Shown: in pieces, positions 1-12,345 of the stretch
Layout of the letters: every line of letters starts with the position of its first letter
Position numbering within the stretch: position 1 is the first letter of the stretch
DNA from: Azospirillum halopraeferens DSM 3675
Lineage (GTDB): Bacteria > Pseudomonadota > Alphaproteobacteria > Azospirillales > Azospirillaceae
DNA: 64,000 nucleotides
Reading direction: 5' to 3'
NCBI RefSeq assembly: GCF_000429625.1
Contig: NZ_AUCF01000009.1
Location: 1-64,000 of the forward strand
The notes under the pieces: generated by a model
Databases searched by the model: none
What the model was told of the DNA's origin: nothing
What the model saw: the letters and a program-made list of their open reading frames with translations, nothing else
Made by a program: the position numbers and the translations under genes

Positions 1-2
1 TG

Positions 3-110
3 CCGTGGCTGATGATCCTGCTGACCTTCCTGGTGTTGGTCACCTACATCCCGACCATCTCCACCTTCCTGCCCGACCTCATGTTCGGCAAGGACACCTT
101 CGCCCATTGA
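3..110 (+). CDS. dctM: TRAP transporter large permease, C-terminal fragment
   Basis: Only the last 35 residues before the TGA are in the window. They form one hydrophobic helix followed by a short polar tail ending KDTFAH. A helix with Tyr-Ile-Pro followed by a Leu-Pro segment is usual at the C-terminus of DctM-type TRAP permeases, integral inner-membrane proteins that carry C4-dicarboxylates with DctQ and the periplasmic DctP. The dctB/dctD pair directly downstream supports this. The fragment is too short to exclude another permease. The 5' end lies outside the window. Confidence 0.55.
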   Translation, partial: PWLMILLTFLVLVTYIPTISTFLPDLMFGKDTFAH

Positions 111-203
111 GGCCGGACGGCGGGGCGCCGGTTGCGGCGCCCCGTCCGCTTGCCCCTGCGCCGGGCCGCGTGCCATACCTTACGCAGTCGTGGAGGGTTC
201 ACC

Positions 204-2039
204 TTGGCGTTGCCCGGTATCGCTGCCCTGCGCCGGCCGCCGCGGGCGGCGTCTTTCATCCTCGGTGCCGTGCTGATGCTGACGGCCCTGTGGACCGTAG
301 GGGAGTGGCGCGCCCGTTCCGCCGCCGCGGACCTGGAACACGCGGCGGAAGGGGCCCTCGCCCTGCATCTGGCCGCCTTGCTCAGCGGGCTGGACAAGCA
401 CCGATCCGTCCCCTTCGTGCTGGCCCGCGACCCGGAGGTGGCGGCGCTGCTGCGCGACCCCGCCGACCCGGACCGGCGCCGGTATATCGACCACAAGCTG
501 GACCTTCTGAACGCCGAGATCCGCGCCGACGTCATCTACGTGATCGACGGCGACGGCAACACGCTGGCCGCCAGCAACTGGTCGTCGGGGCAGAGTTTCG
601 TCGGCCACAACTACGGCTTCCGTCCCTATTTCCGCAACGCCATGCGCGACGGCCTGGGCGAGCATTTCGCCATGGGGACCGTCAGCCATCAGCCCGGCTT
701 CTACATCGCCCGCCGGGTCGACGCACCGGACGCGCCCGGAGTCGTGGTCGTCAAGGTGCGCTTCGAGGACGTGGAGGCCGCCTGGGCGCGCAGCGATTCC
801 CCCGTGTTCGTCACCGACGGGCAGGGGGTGGTGATCCTGACCAGCCGGCCGGACTGGCGGTTCCGCCCGATCACGCCGCTGCCCGAGGAGACGCGCCGGG
901 TGCTGCGGGAGTCCCGCCGCTACGGCGCCGCCCCTCTGGCTCCCCTGCCCTTCGCCACGGGAGGGCCGGAGGACGCCGCGCGGGTCGTCCTGCTGGGGGA
1001 CGGAGTGGCGGCGGAGGGTGACCCCGGCAGCCACCTGCTGGTGGCCGCGCCGATCCCCGGCCTGGACTGGACGATGCACATCCTGGTGTCCCGTGTCCCC
1101 GTCCACCAGCAGGTGGCGCTGACGGTCATCGCCACCGGGTTCGCCGGACTGCTGCTGCTGTTCGGACTGTCCCGCCTTCAGGATTGGCGGACGAGCCTGC
1201 GCGAGCGCATCGAGACGCAGCAGCGCGCCCGCGCCGAGCTGGAGGAGAAGGTGGCCGCCCGCACGCGCGAGCTGACGGAGGCCAACGAACGGCTTCTGCG
1301 GGAGGCGGAGGAGCGCCGCCGCGCCGAGGTGGTGGCCCGCCAGGCACGGGCCGACCTGGTGCACGCCGGCCGGCTGGCGGTGCTGGGCCAGATCAGCGCC
1401 AGCATCGCCCACGAGATCAACCAGCCGCTGGGGGCGATCCGTTCCTATGCCGACAACGCCGTCACCCTGCTGCGGCGCGAGCGCGCCGACGCGGCGTGCG
1501 ACAACATGCACCGCATCGCCGGCCTGACCGAGCGCATCGGCACCATCACCAGCCACCTCAAGGGCTTCGCCCGGCGCACTTCCGGCCCGGTCGGGGTGCT
1601 GAACCTGGAGCCGTCGGTGCGCAACGCCCTGGCCCTGATGGAACACCGCATCCGCCGCGCCGGCATCCGCGTGGAGGTGGACGTGCCGGCGGTGCAGGTG
1701 CGCGCCGAGCCGGTGCAGCTCGAACAGGTGCTGGTCAACCTGTTGCAGAACGCCGCCGACGCGCAGGACGGCCGCCCCGCCCCGCGCATCGCCATCCGGG
1801 CCGAGCGGCGCGGCGCCACCTGCGTCATCGCCGTGGAGGACGACGGGCCGGGCATCCCCGAGGCGATGATGCCCCAGCTTTTCGCGGCGTTCCACACCAC
1901 CAAGGCGGGCAGCGGCGGCCTGGGCCTGGGTCTGTCCATCGCCCGCAACATCGTCGAGACGTTCGGCGGCACCATCGCCGGGGGCAACCGGCCCGACGGC
2001 GGGGCCGTGTTCACCGTCGTGCTGGAGTGCGCGCCATGA
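204..2039 (+). CDS. dctB: C4-dicarboxylate sensor histidine kinase DctB
   Basis: Membrane sensor kinase expected to bind external C4-dicarboxylates and phosphorylate DctD. An N-terminal membrane helix (about residues 15-35) leads into a long periplasmic Cache-like sensor domain. A second helix near residue 315 is followed by a Glu/Arg/Ala-rich coiled coil. The HisKA box ASIAHEINQPLG carries the phospho-acceptor at about His403. An HATPase domain follows, with an N box LVNLLQNAADA, a G1 box EDDGPGIPE and a G2 box GGLGLGL. I chose TTG at 204 because GGAGGG lies six bases upstream; a longer reading from a TTG at 132 lacks such a site. It overlaps dctD by four bases (ATGA), so the two are probably translationally coupled. 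The specific ligand is inferred from family and neighbours. Confidence 0.88.
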   Translation: MALPGIAALRRPPRAASFILGAVLMLTALWTVGEWRARSAAADLEHAAEGALALHLAALLSGLDKHRSVPFVLARDPEVAALLRDPADPDRRRYIDHKLDLLNAEIRADVIYVIDGDGNTLAASNWSSGQSFVGHNYGFRPYFRNAMRDGLGEHFAMGTVSHQPGFYIARRVDAPDAPGVVVVKVRFEDVEAAWARSDSPVFVTDGQGVVILTSRPDWRFRPITPLPEETRRVLRESRRYGAAPLAPLPFATGGPEDAARVVLLGDGVAAEGDPGSHLLVAAPIPGLDWTMHILVSRVPVHQQVALTVIATGFAGLLLLFGLSRLQDWRTSLRERIETQQRARAELEEKVAARTRELTEANERLLREAEERRRAEVVARQARADLVHAGRLAVLGQISASIAHEINQPLGAIRSYADNAVTLLRRERADAACDNMHRIAGLTERIGTITSHLKGFARRTSGPVGVLNLEPSVRNALALMEHRIRRAGIRVEVDVPAVQVRAEPVQLEQVLVNLLQNAADAQDGRPAPRIAIRAERRGATCVIAVEDDGPGIPEAMMPQLFAAFHTTKAGSGGLGLGLSIARNIVETFGGTIAGGNRPDGGAVFTVVLECAP

Positions 2040-3391
2040 GCCGATCCCCCACCCTGCCCGTCCTGTTCGTCGATGACGAGGAGGACGTCCGCCACGCCGG
2101 GGAGCAGACGCTGACGCTGGCCGGCCACCCGGTGATGCTCGCCGCGTCGGGCGAGGAGGCGCTGGCCCTGGCGACGCGCGAGATGCCCGGCGCCGTCGTC
2201 ACCGACGTGCGCATGCCCGGCATCGACGGGCTGGAGCTGATGGCCCGCCTGCGCGCCCTCGACCCGGATCTGCCGGTGATCGTGGTGACCGGCCACGGCG
2301 ACGTGCCCATGGCGGTGCGCGCCATGCGAGAGGGCGCCCTGGACTTCATCGAGAAGCCGCACGCCTCCGACCGGCTGGTGGAGGCGGTGGACCGCGCGCT
2401 GGAGATCCGCGCCCTCGCCCTCGACAGCCGCGCCCGCCGGGCCGAGCTGGAGCGTCACCGCGCCATGGGCACGCTGCTGGTCGGCCGCACCCCCGCCATG
2501 CAGCGCCTGCGCGCCACGCTGCACCGGCTGGGCGCCATCGACGCCGACATCCTGGTGCTGGGCGAGACGGGAACCGGCAAGGAGCTGGTGGCCCGCACCC
2601 TGCACGAAGGCGGGCCGCGGCGCGCCTGTGCCTTCGTGGCGCTGAACTGCGGCGCCCTGCCCGAGGCCATCGCCGAGAGCGAGCTGTTCGGCCACGAGGC
2701 CGGCGCCTTCACCAGCGCCAACAAACGCCGCGTCGGCCGCATCGAGCACGCCGACGGCGGCACGCTGTTCCTCGACGAGATCGAGAGCATGCCGCCCTCG
2801 CTGCAGGTCAAGCTGCTGCGCGTCCTGCAGGAACGGGTGGTCGAGCCGGTCGGCAGCAACCGCGCCGTGCCCGTGGACATCCGCGTCGTCGCCGCCACCA
2901 AGGTGGACCTGCGCCAGCTCGCCGCCGAGGGCCGGTTCCGCGAGGACCTGTACCACCGCCTGAACGTGGTGCCGCTGCGCATCCCGCCCCTGCGCGAACG
3001 GCCCGACGACATCCCGCTGCTGTTCGAGCATTTCGTGTCGGAGGCGGTGGACCGGTACCGCTGCGAGGCGCCGCCCCTGTCGGCCGATCTGCACCGCCGC
3101 CTGATGTCCCATCCCTGGACCGGCAACGTGCGCGAACTGCGCCACGTCGCCGAGCGCTACGTGCTGGGCCTTGACGATCCCATCCACGCCGCCGCCGCGA
3201 CCGACGGCGCGCCCGAACCGGCCGCCACCCTGGCCGCCCAGGTGGACCGGTTCGAGAAGGGAGTGATCGAGCGCGAACTGGCCCGGCGCAACGGCAACGT
3301 CACCGCCACCCTCCAGGCGCTGGGCATCCCCCGCAAGAGCTTCTACGACAAGGCCCGCCGCCTGGCGATCGACCTCGACGCGTTCCGCTGA
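2036..3391 (+). CDS. dctD: sigma-54-dependent response regulator DctD
   Basis: NtrC-family activator of 451 residues, expected to be phosphorylated by DctB and to activate dicarboxylate transport genes with RpoN. The receiver domain has the acidic pair in FVDDEED and the phosphorylation site at Asp57 in VVTDVRMPG. The AAA+ domain has Walker A GETGTGKE (about 176-183), Walker [12 protein letters not shown] (about 241-251) and an arginine-rich sensor region. A Fis-type HTH closes the protein ([20 protein letters not shown]). The sigma-54 contact loop reads GAFTSA (223-228), not the usual GAFTGA. ATG overlaps the dctB stop. Confidence 0.9.
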   Translation: MSRSPTLPVLFVDDEEDVRHAGEQTLTLAGHPVMLAASGEEALALATREMPGAVVTDVRMPGIDGLELMARLRALDPDLPVIVVTGHGDVPMAVRAMREGALDFIEKPHASDRLVEAVDRALEIRALALDSRARRAELERHRAMGTLLVGRTPAMQRLRATLHRLGAIDADILVLGETGTGKELVARTLHEGGPRRACAFVALNCGALPEAIAESELFGHEAGAFTSANKRRVGRIEHADGGTLFLDEIESMPPSLQVKLLRVLQERVVEPVGSNRAVPVDIRVVAATKVDLRQLAAEGRFREDLYHRLNVVPLRIPPLRERPDDIPLLFEHFVSEAVDRYRCEAPPLSADLHRRLMSHPWTGNVRELRHVAERYVLGLDDPIHAAAATDGAPEPAATLAAQVDRFEKGVIERELARRNGNVTATLQALGIPRKSFYDKARRLAIDLDAFR

Positions 3392-3408
3392 GGGGGACCC
3401 GGCCGACG

Positions 3409-6267
<2,859 letters not shown>

Positions 6268-6299
6268 CGGTTGGGTTCCACGAAGGCCGGGAAGAAGGA

Positions 6300-6326
6300 G
6301 ACCGGCCGGAGCGGGTCCGGCCGGTC
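6300..6326. terminator. intercistronic hairpin between lldP and dld
   Basis: A perfect 11-bp inverted repeat (GACCGGCCGGA / TCCGGCCGGTC) around a five-base loop, in the 74-base gap between two same-strand genes. Read in the direction of transcription it is followed by pyrimidine-rich DNA (TCCTTCTTCCC) but no clean U-run. It could be a partial terminator or an RNA-stability element that lowers dld expression relative to lldP. Confidence 0.5.
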
Positions 6327-6341
6327 TGCCTCAGCGCAGGA

Positions 6342-8120
6342 TCAGGCGGCGGCCGTCGCGAGCCGGCGCGTCTGGCGGCGGTCGGAGAGAGCCATCGCCG
6401 CCAGGACCGAGGCGGTCCAGACCACGGCGGCGATCCACCAGCCGTTGAACCCGCCGGCCACCAGCGCCATGCCGTACAGGCCGGCGGCGACCACGTAGTA
6501 GGTCATCGGCAGCAGCGCCTTGGCGATCAGGTCGCCCTCACGGTTCACCAGACCCACGGTGGCCGAGGCGGCGACCACGTTGTGCACGCAGATCATGTTG
6601 CCCGCCGCACCGCCGACCGCCTGCAACGTCACCACGATGGCCGCACCGGCGGCACCCAGGCCGATCTGCTCCGCCGCCGAGAACTGGAACAGCGAGAACA
6701 TCATGTTGCTGATGGTGTTCGAGCCGGCGATGAAGGCGCCCAGCGCACCGATGGTCGGCGCGAACACCGGCCACATGCCGCCGACGACGTCGGAGACACC
6801 GCCGGCCAGGACGAGCGGCATGCTCGGATGCAGGGCCGATGCGGAGTTGATGAACACCTGCACCATCGGCACCGCCAGCAGCAGCGCCGGGGCGGCGGCC
6901 ACCATGGTCTTGCCGGACATCGCCCACACCTTGCCGTAGCTGCGGGTGCGTCCCATGCCGTGGATCACGTAGGTGATCAGCGACACCAGGATCAGGATCG
7001 TCCCCGGCAGGTAAAGCGGTTGCGAGGAAGCGGAGATGCCCGACCCGAAGAGATTGGTGAACTTGATCGTCACGTCCGGCGAGGTCAGGAACGACTTCAC
7101 CATCGGGATGGCGCGGGAGGCGACCAGCAGCAGGGCGACGATGACGTAGGGCGTCCAGGCGCGCAGCATCGGCATCGGCTCGCCGTGGCCGGTCGGGTCG
7201 TCCTTCTGCACCGCGCCGAGCCATGCGTCCTCCCACGTGCTCTTGTGCGGGAAGTCGAACACCTGCTTCGGCAGGAACAGGCCGGCGCGCGCCGCCGGGA
7301 TCACGATCATCAGGCCGATCAGGCTGCCCAGCAGCGACGGGAACTCGGGCCCGAACAGGGCGGCGACGGCGTAGTACGGCAGCGTGAAGGCGATGCCGCC
7401 GAACAGCGCGAACTTCCACGCCCCGAAGCCCTCGGTGAACGAGCGCCGCTCGCCGAAGAAGCGGGTGATCATGCACACCATGATCAGCGGGATCAGGAAG
7501 CCGACCAGGGCGTGGACGAGCGCCACGTTCACCGCGACCTGGAACAGGTAGTCGGAGAACGGCATGCCGCCGAGCACGGAGCCGACGATCGGCTGGTTGG
7601 ACAGGCCGGTGTTGACGCCGACCAGGATCGGGGTGCCGACGGCGCCGAAGGACACCGGCGTGCTCTGGATGATCAGGGTGGCGAGCACGGCGGCCATGGC
7701 CGGGAACCCGATGGCGACCAGCAGCGGCGCGGCGATGGCCGCCGGCGTGCCGAAGCCCGACGCACCTTCGATCAGCGAGCCGAACAGCCAGGCGATGATG
7801 ATCGCCTGCACGCGGCGGTCCGGCGAGATCGCGATGAAGCCCTGCCGGATCGTGCGGATGGCACCGCTCTCCTGCAGCGTGAACAGCAGCAGGATGGCGC
7901 CGAACACGATGTACAGGACGTTCACGGCGGTGACGACGCCGTTCACGGAGGCGCCCGCGATCCTGGCGGGGTCGGTCCCCCACGCGAGAAGCGCGACGAG
8001 AACCGTGGCCGCGTAGGCGATGGCCATGGTCAGTTTCGCCGACCACCGCAGGACCACCAGCAGCAGGAAGACCAGCGCGATCGGAAGACAGGCCAATAGG
8101 AAGAATAGGGTGTCGGTCAC
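6342..8120 (-). CDS. lldP: L-lactate permease (LldP/LctP family)
   Basis: Proton-coupled lactate/glycolate importer of 592 residues with about a dozen hydrophobic segments. Family-typical stretches include [20 protein letters not shown] and PIVGSVLGG, plus a late SNTISNMMF segment. I chose GTG at 8120 because GAGGGGGA lies about six bases upstream. An earlier GTG at 8153 would add 11 residues without a ribosome site. It begins a leftward lldP-dld unit whose promoter must lie in the 381-base gap shared with the divergent regulator. It is slightly longer than the E. coli protein (551). Confidence 0.88.
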   Translation of the reverse strand: MTDTLFFLLACLPIALVFLLLVVLRWSAKLTMAIAYAATVLVALLAWGTDPARIAGASVNGVVTAVNVLYIVFGAILLLFTLQESGAIRTIRQGFIAISPDRRVQAIIIAWLFGSLIEGASGFGTPAAIAAPLLVAIGFPAMAAVLATLIIQSTPVSFGAVGTPILVGVNTGLSNQPIVGSVLGGMPFSDYLFQVAVNVALVHALVGFLIPLIMVCMITRFFGERRSFTEGFGAWKFALFGGIAFTLPYYAVAALFGPEFPSLLGSLIGLMIVIPAARAGLFLPKQVFDFPHKSTWEDAWLGAVQKDDPTGHGEPMPMLRAWTPYVIVALLLVASRAIPMVKSFLTSPDVTIKFTNLFGSGISASSQPLYLPGTILILVSLITYVIHGMGRTRSYGKVWAMSGKTMVAAAPALLLAVPMVQVFINSASALHPSMPLVLAGGVSDVVGGMWPVFAPTIGALGAFIAGSNTISNMMFSLFQFSAAEQIGLGAAGAAIVVTLQAVGGAAGNMICVHNVVAASATVGLVNREGDLIAKALLPMTYYVVAAGLYGMALVAGGFNGWWIAAVVWTASVLAAMALSDRRQTRRLATAAA

Positions 8121-8501
8121 AAACGTTCCCCCTCGATCGATTATCGCGATCACAACGCAGATGCGCGGGATTCGCCGATCGACGAGGAGGCGCCGGGCCG
8201 GAGTCCGGCCGGCGATCCGCCGCCTGCGCGCGTTCCGTCTCCCACCGGCGTCGGCAACCCGTTGGCCGGCTTAGCGATCTGTCATTCTGACCAATTGGGC
8301 CGTTTGGTAACATCATCTTGCCAGTTTGAGCAAGCGGATAATTTTCAGCGCCAATCAGGGTTCATTGGGCACCCATTCGACCCCGCCTCCGCATCGCGGC
8401 TGCGGTGGTTCGCCCCCTTGACCATCACCATATCCCTGTACGATCCTCCGTTGCGGCTGGCGGGCCGCGCCGTGCCTTCGGGGCCCTCACATGGAACGCG
8501 C
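8121..8501. promoter_or_regulatory. divergent lldP / lldR regulatory region
   Basis: This 381-base gap holds no convincing gene. Bases 8280-8375 are clearly more AT-rich than the surroundings and carry two inverted repeats of related sequence: CCAATTGG at 8291-8298, inside CTGACCAATTGGGC, and CCAAT-N8-ATTGG at 8351-8368. FadR-type lactate and pyruvate regulators (LldR, PdhR) bind short TTGGT/ACCAA dyads. TGACCAAT matches one half of that pattern, so these are candidate operators for the adjacent regulator. I could not assign -35/-10 boxes with confidence. Confidence 0.4.
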
Positions 8502-9296
8502 ATGAAATCGGACACCATCAAGCCGGCGAAGCTGGCCGACGCCATCGCCGAGCATCTGGAACGCCTGATCCTCGAAGGGGCGCTGCGGCCGGGCGAGAAG
8601 CTGCTGTCCGAGCGCGACCTGGCCGCCAAGCTCGACGTTTCCCGACCCTCGCTGCGCGACGCGCTGGCGAAGCTGATGGAGCGCGGGCTGCTGGCCACCG
8701 ACCACAACGGTGCGGCCTATGTGTCGGAGGCGCTGGGGGCAACCTTTCGCGACCCGCTGACCCGGTTGCTGCGCGAGAACCCCGACGCGACGTTCGATTA
8801 CCTGGAGTTCCGCAGCACGGTCGAGGGCTCGGCCAGCTATTACGCCGCCAAGCGCGCCAACGATCTCGACCGCCGGGCGATCCGCGAGAGCTTCGAACGC
8901 ATGGAGCAGTCGCACGGCAACGACGATTCGAGCGAGGAAGCGGACGCCGATGCCGACTTCCACCTGGCGATCTACGAAGCGACGCACAATACGGTGCTGC
9001 TGCACATCATGCGCAGCCTGTCCGACCTGCTGCGCAACGACATCTTCTACAACCGCGCCAAACTGTATGAGCGCAAGGGCGTGCGCGATCTGCTGCTCGA
9101 ACAGCACCGCGCGGTGTACCTGGCGGTGATGGACGGCGATCCGGAACGGGCGCGCGACGCCGCCGAGCAGCACATCACCTACATCAACACCGCCCTGCAG
9201 GAGATCCGCGACGCGGAAACGTGGCTGAAGGCATCCCTGCGGCGGGTGGGCCGCGGCGACGTCGTGGACATCGGCGCACGGCGCCGGCGCGGCTGA
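8502..9296 (+). CDS. lldR: FadR-subfamily GntR regulator of the lactate operon
   Basis: A 264-residue DNA-binding repressor, probably lactate- or pyruvate-responsive. The N-terminal winged HTH (about 8-75) has the GntR signature GALRPGEKLLSERDLAAKL and SRPSLRDALAKL. An all-helical FCD effector domain follows (about 95-225) with the metal-ligand pattern DADFHLAIYEATHN and a late EQHRAVYLAVMDGD. ATG at 8502 begins MKSDTIKP; the open frame runs 80 codons further upstream but that part looks non-coding. It is divergent from lldP, the usual layout for an autoregulated lactate repressor. Assignment to LldR rather than PdhR rests on the neighbours. Confidence 0.75.
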   Translation: MKSDTIKPAKLADAIAEHLERLILEGALRPGEKLLSERDLAAKLDVSRPSLRDALAKLMERGLLATDHNGAAYVSEALGATFRDPLTRLLRENPDATFDYLEFRSTVEGSASYYAAKRANDLDRRAIRESFERMEQSHGNDDSSEEADADADFHLAIYEATHNTVLLHIMRSLSDLLRNDIFYNRAKLYERKGVRDLLLEQHRAVYLAVMDGDPERARDAAEQHITYINTALQEIRDAETWLKASLRRVGRGDVVDIGARRRRG

Positions 9297-9297
9297 G

Positions 9298-9329
9298 CGG
9301 GGACCGCCGGCCCGAGCGGCACGTCCCCG
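9298..9329. terminator. bidirectional terminator-like hairpin
   Basis: Sits in the 53-base gap between two convergent genes. The arms CGGGGAC and GTCCCCG pair over 7 bp and enclose an inner GCCG/CGGC stem. There is no U-run, but the position between convergent stops fits a shared terminator. Confidence 0.45.
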
Positions 9330-9349
9330 GTCACCTCCATACAGCCGGA

Positions 9350-10489
9350 TCAGACGTAGCAGGGCCCCTCGATCAGGGGGTGGGCGGCCAGGAAGCGTTC
9401 GTCCACCTCGATGCCCAGCCCCGGCCCGTCGAGCGGGCGGACGCAGCCCTCTGCGTCCAGGGCGTAGGGAACGCCGCCGACCTCGTCGCGGAACGGGTTG
9501 TGGCGGGCCACGTCGCCCTCGAAATAGCCGGGGTTGTCCACCGACGCCAGCAGGTGGATCGACGCCGCCATGTTGATGCCGGTCGCCGAGGTGTGCGGGT
9601 TGACCGTGATCTTGCGGGCGGAGGCGAGGGCGGCGATGCGCATGGTCTCGGTCACCCCGCCGGTCTTGGACAGGTCCGGCTGGACGAAGGCGACGGTGCC
9701 GTCCTCCAGCAGGCGGGTGAACTCGAACCGCGTGTAGTGGTTCTCGCCCGCCGCCAGCGGCACGGACCCCTGGCGGGCCGCGTCGGCATAGGCGCGGTGG
9801 TCGTGGGGGGTGAAGGGCTCCTCGAACCAGCCGACGCCCAGCTCCCCGTAAGCCGGCATCACCCGGCGCACGTCGTCGGGCGAACAGCCGGTGTTGCCGT
9901 CCACCAGGATGTCGATGTCGTCACCGACCGCCTGCCGCACCGCCCGCACCCGCGCGACGTCCCGTGCGGGCGTGTCGCCGACCCGCAGCTTGAGCGCGCG
10001 GTAGCCCTGCTCGACGTAGCGGCGCGCCTCGTCGGCCAATGACGCCGGGTCCTGCCAGCCCAGCGCGATGCCGCCGGCGTACGCCTTCACCGGCCGCGAG
10101 GCGCCGCCCAGCAGCCGGTACAGGGGCCAGCCGCAGGCTTTGCCGCGGATGTCCCACAGGGCCAGATCGACGCCGCTCAGCGCCAGCGCCGCCGCCGCCC
10201 CCATGCCGTGGCTGGCAAGCTGCATGCGGTAGACCCGGCTCCACACCCCCACCGTGTCGAAGGCGTCCATGCCCGTGACGAGTTCGGCGATGGTGGTGTC
10301 GATCAGCCTGGCGATGGCGCCGGGGCAGCGGCCGTGGTGGGCCTCGCCCCAGCCGACCACCCCCTCGTCGGTTTCGACCTTCACCAGGACGGCGTCGCGC
10401 TTGACGGCGCGGCCGATGCCGAGAGTGACGTTCTGGCCCTCGGGAACGCGGTAGGAAACGGGAACCGCGCGGATGTGGGTGATGCGCAT
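9350..10489 (-). CDS. enolase-superfamily (mandelate racemase-type) dehydratase or racemase, KxR variant
   Basis: A 379-residue (alpha/beta)8 enzyme that abstracts the proton alpha to a carboxylate. The N-terminal capping domain is followed by a barrel with metal ligands in VDGNTG, WFEEPF and AAGENHYTRF, and the Asp/His dyad in FVQPD and VNPHTSATG. The catalytic lysine strand reads ALKLRV: KxR where mandelate racemase has KxK. It is the last gene of a leftward operon, eight bases after the hydroxyacid dehydrogenase. A sugar-acid or hydroxy-acid dehydratase or cycloisomerase role is likely; the substrate cannot be read from sequence. Confidence 0.75.
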   Translation of the reverse strand: MRITHIRAVPVSYRVPEGQNVTLGIGRAVKRDAVLVKVETDEGVVGWGEAHHGRCPGAIARLIDTTIAELVTGMDAFDTVGVWSRVYRMQLASHGMGAAAALALSGVDLALWDIRGKACGWPLYRLLGGASRPVKAYAGGIALGWQDPASLADEARRYVEQGYRALKLRVGDTPARDVARVRAVRQAVGDDIDILVDGNTGCSPDDVRRVMPAYGELGVGWFEEPFTPHDHRAYADAARQGSVPLAAGENHYTRFEFTRLLEDGTVAFVQPDLSKTGGVTETMRIAALASARKITVNPHTSATGINMAASIHLLASVDNPGYFEGDVARHNPFRDEVGGVPYALDAEGCVRPLDGPGLGIEVDERFLAAHPLIEGPCYV

Positions 10490-10497
10490 GGTGTCTT

Positions 10498-11460
10498 TCA
10501 CGCCTTCCGGTACTCGGGGTTGACGAGGTTGACGGGGGTGTCGCCGCGCAGCATCCGCAGCATCTCCCCGGCGGCGCCGAGGCTCATGTTGCGCATGCTC
10601 GTGGCGGTGATCCCCGCGGCATGGGGCGTCAGCAGGACATTCGGGCAATCGAGCAGGGCGTCCTCCGGCGGCAGCGGCTGCACGTCGTAGACGTCCAGCG
10701 CGGCCCCGCCCAGCCGGCCGCCCTTCAGCGCCCGCACGAGCGCCGCCGTGTCGATCACCGGCCCGCGCGAGACGTTGACGATGACCGCCCCCGGCTTCAT
10801 CAGCCCGAGCAGCCGTTCGCCGACCAGCCCGCGGGTCTCGTCGGTCAGGGGACACGACAGCACCACCGCGTCGCTGCGGGCGAAAAGGTCGTCGATGGCG
10901 GCCTCCTCCACACCCTCGGGCATGCGGCCGGGGGTGCGGGACGCGCCCAGCACCGTCATGCCGAAGCCGTCGCGGGCCATCCGCGCGACGCGCCGGCCGA
11001 TGGTCCCGACGCCGACGACGCCCAGCGTGCTGCCGCCGATCTCGCTCAGGGAATCGGCCAGGCCCCGCGCCGGCCCCCAGCCGTCCCGGCGCAGCGCCGC
11101 GTCCATGGCGTACAGCGGGCGGCGCAGGTGCAGGATGGCGGTCAGGCAGTATTCGGCGACCGCCCCGGTGTTGCTGCCCGGCAGGTTGGCCACGGGGATG
11201 CCCGCCGCCGTGGCCGCCGCCACCGGGATGAAGTCGAGCCCGACCCCGTGGCGCACGATGCCCCGCAGCCGCGGCCCGTGATCGCAGATGTCGTCGGGCA
11301 GCTTGGCCCGGACGATGATGCCGTCGGCCCCGGCGGCCAGCGCCCGCAGCGTCTCCGGCCGCGCGTCCGGCGCCGTCACCAGGTGCGCCTCCGGCTCCAG
11401 AAGCGCCACGGCGTCGGGGTGGACAGGGTTGGTGAGAAGGACGGTGGGCCGGTCAGCCAT
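10498..11460 (-). CDS. D-isomer-specific 2-hydroxyacid dehydrogenase
   Basis: A 320-residue NAD(P)-dependent oxidoreductase of the SerA/glyoxylate reductase family. A flavodoxin-like substrate domain flanks a Rossmann domain with the nucleotide motif LGVVGVGTIGRRVARM near 150. The catalytic trio is Arg in VNVSRGPVID, Glu in the DVYDVQPLPPED strand and His in LTPHAAGIT. Its ATG overlaps the end of the upstream FAH-family gene by eight bases, so they are co-translated. With importer and dehydratase genes in the same operon it probably reduces or oxidises a 2-keto/2-hydroxy acid intermediate. Confidence 0.82.
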   Translation of the reverse strand: MADRPTVLLTNPVHPDAVALLEPEAHLVTAPDARPETLRALAAGADGIIVRAKLPDDICDHGPRLRGIVRHGVGLDFIPVAAATAAGIPVANLPGSNTGAVAEYCLTAILHLRRPLYAMDAALRRDGWGPARGLADSLSEIGGSTLGVVGVGTIGRRVARMARDGFGMTVLGASRTPGRMPEGVEEAAIDDLFARSDAVVLSCPLTDETRGLVGERLLGLMKPGAVIVNVSRGPVIDTAALVRALKGGRLGGAALDVYDVQPLPPEDALLDCPNVLLTPHAAGITATSMRNMSLGAAGEMLRMLRGDTPVNLVNPEYRKA

Positions 11461-12334
11461 CGTACGATGCTCCTTCCACGACGGGGTTGGTCAGGGTGCC
11501 GAGCCCCTCGATCCACATGGACAGCGTCGAACCGGGGCGCACCCAGGTCGGCGGCCGGCGCACCGGCGCCACCCCCGCCGGCGTCCCCGTGGCGATCAGG
11601 TCGCCCGGTCGCAGCACCGTGCGGCGGGACAGGAAGGCGATCAGCTCGGCGACGCCGAACAGCATGTCGGCGGTGTTGCCGTCCTGAAGGGACTCGCCGT
11701 CCATGGTCAGGCCGAGCGCCAGCGCCTGCGGATCGGCGATCTCGTCGGCAGTCGCCAGATACGGCCCGAAGGGGCCGAAGGTCGGCAGGTTCTTGCCCCG
11801 ATCGAAGTGGCCGTCGCGGCGGATCATCTCGCTGGCGCCGATGTCGTTGAAGGCGGCGTAGCCGGCGACGCGGGACAGGGCGTCGGCCACGCCGACATCC
11901 CGGCACTCCCGCCCGATCAGCACCGCCAGCTCGGCCTCGTAGGTCACGCCGCCGATGCCCGCCGGCAGCACGATGGGCGCACCGGGGCCGATCACCGTCT
12001 CCGGCCGCTTGACGAAGAGGACGGGCTCGACCGGCGGGGGCATCCCCCGCTCGGCCAGGGCGGTGCGGTAGTTGAAGGCGGCACCGAAGATGCGGGTCGG
12101 GCGCAGCGGGGCCAGCAGCTCGACCCCGGCGAGGGGAAGGCGCGCCGCCGCCCCGTGCCCCGCGATGGCCGCGGCCACCCGGTCCAGCCCGTGCTCGACG
12201 AAACGCTCCACCCGCGGCTCCAGCCCGGACAGGCGATCCCGCATGCTCCCGTGTCCCAGATCGACCACCGCGTCGTCGCCGTCCAGGATGCCCGCCCGCG
12301 CCGTGCCGGCGTGGCGGAAGGTGACGAACCTCAT
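11453..12334 (-). CDS. fumarylacetoacetate hydrolase (FAH) family protein
   Basis: A 293-residue metal-dependent enzyme of the FAH/MhpD fold, which includes acylpyruvate hydrolases, 2-keto-3-deoxy-acid hydrolases and dehydratases, and oxaloacetate decarboxylases. An N-terminal strand region is followed by the catalytic domain (about 85-285) with IFGAAFNYRTALAE, the metal-binding pattern TYEAELAVLIGRE, YAAFNDIGASEMIRRD and the late LIATGTPAGVAPVR. The GKNLPTFGPFGPYL segment is typical of the subgroup near 2-keto-3-deoxy-L-fuconate hydrolase. It lies 11 bases after the upstream dehydratase-like gene, which fits cleavage of a keto-deoxy acid. Confidence 0.8.
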   Translation of the reverse strand: MRFVTFRHAGTARAGILDGDDAVVDLGHGSMRDRLSGLEPRVERFVEHGLDRVAAAIAGHGAAARLPLAGVELLAPLRPTRIFGAAFNYRTALAERGMPPPVEPVLFVKRPETVIGPGAPIVLPAGIGGVTYEAELAVLIGRECRDVGVADALSRVAGYAAFNDIGASEMIRRDGHFDRGKNLPTFGPFGPYLATADEIADPQALALGLTMDGESLQDGNTADMLFGVAELIAFLSRRTVLRPGDLIATGTPAGVAPVRRPPTWVRPGSTLSMWIEGLGTLTNPVVEGASYDG

Positions 12335-12345
12335 GGAAGCCCCCG

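Noticed and set aside
6268..6341. A strong intrinsic terminator between lldP and dld
   Set aside because: The hairpin is perfect but the U-run is absent, so I list it as a weaker intercistronic element.
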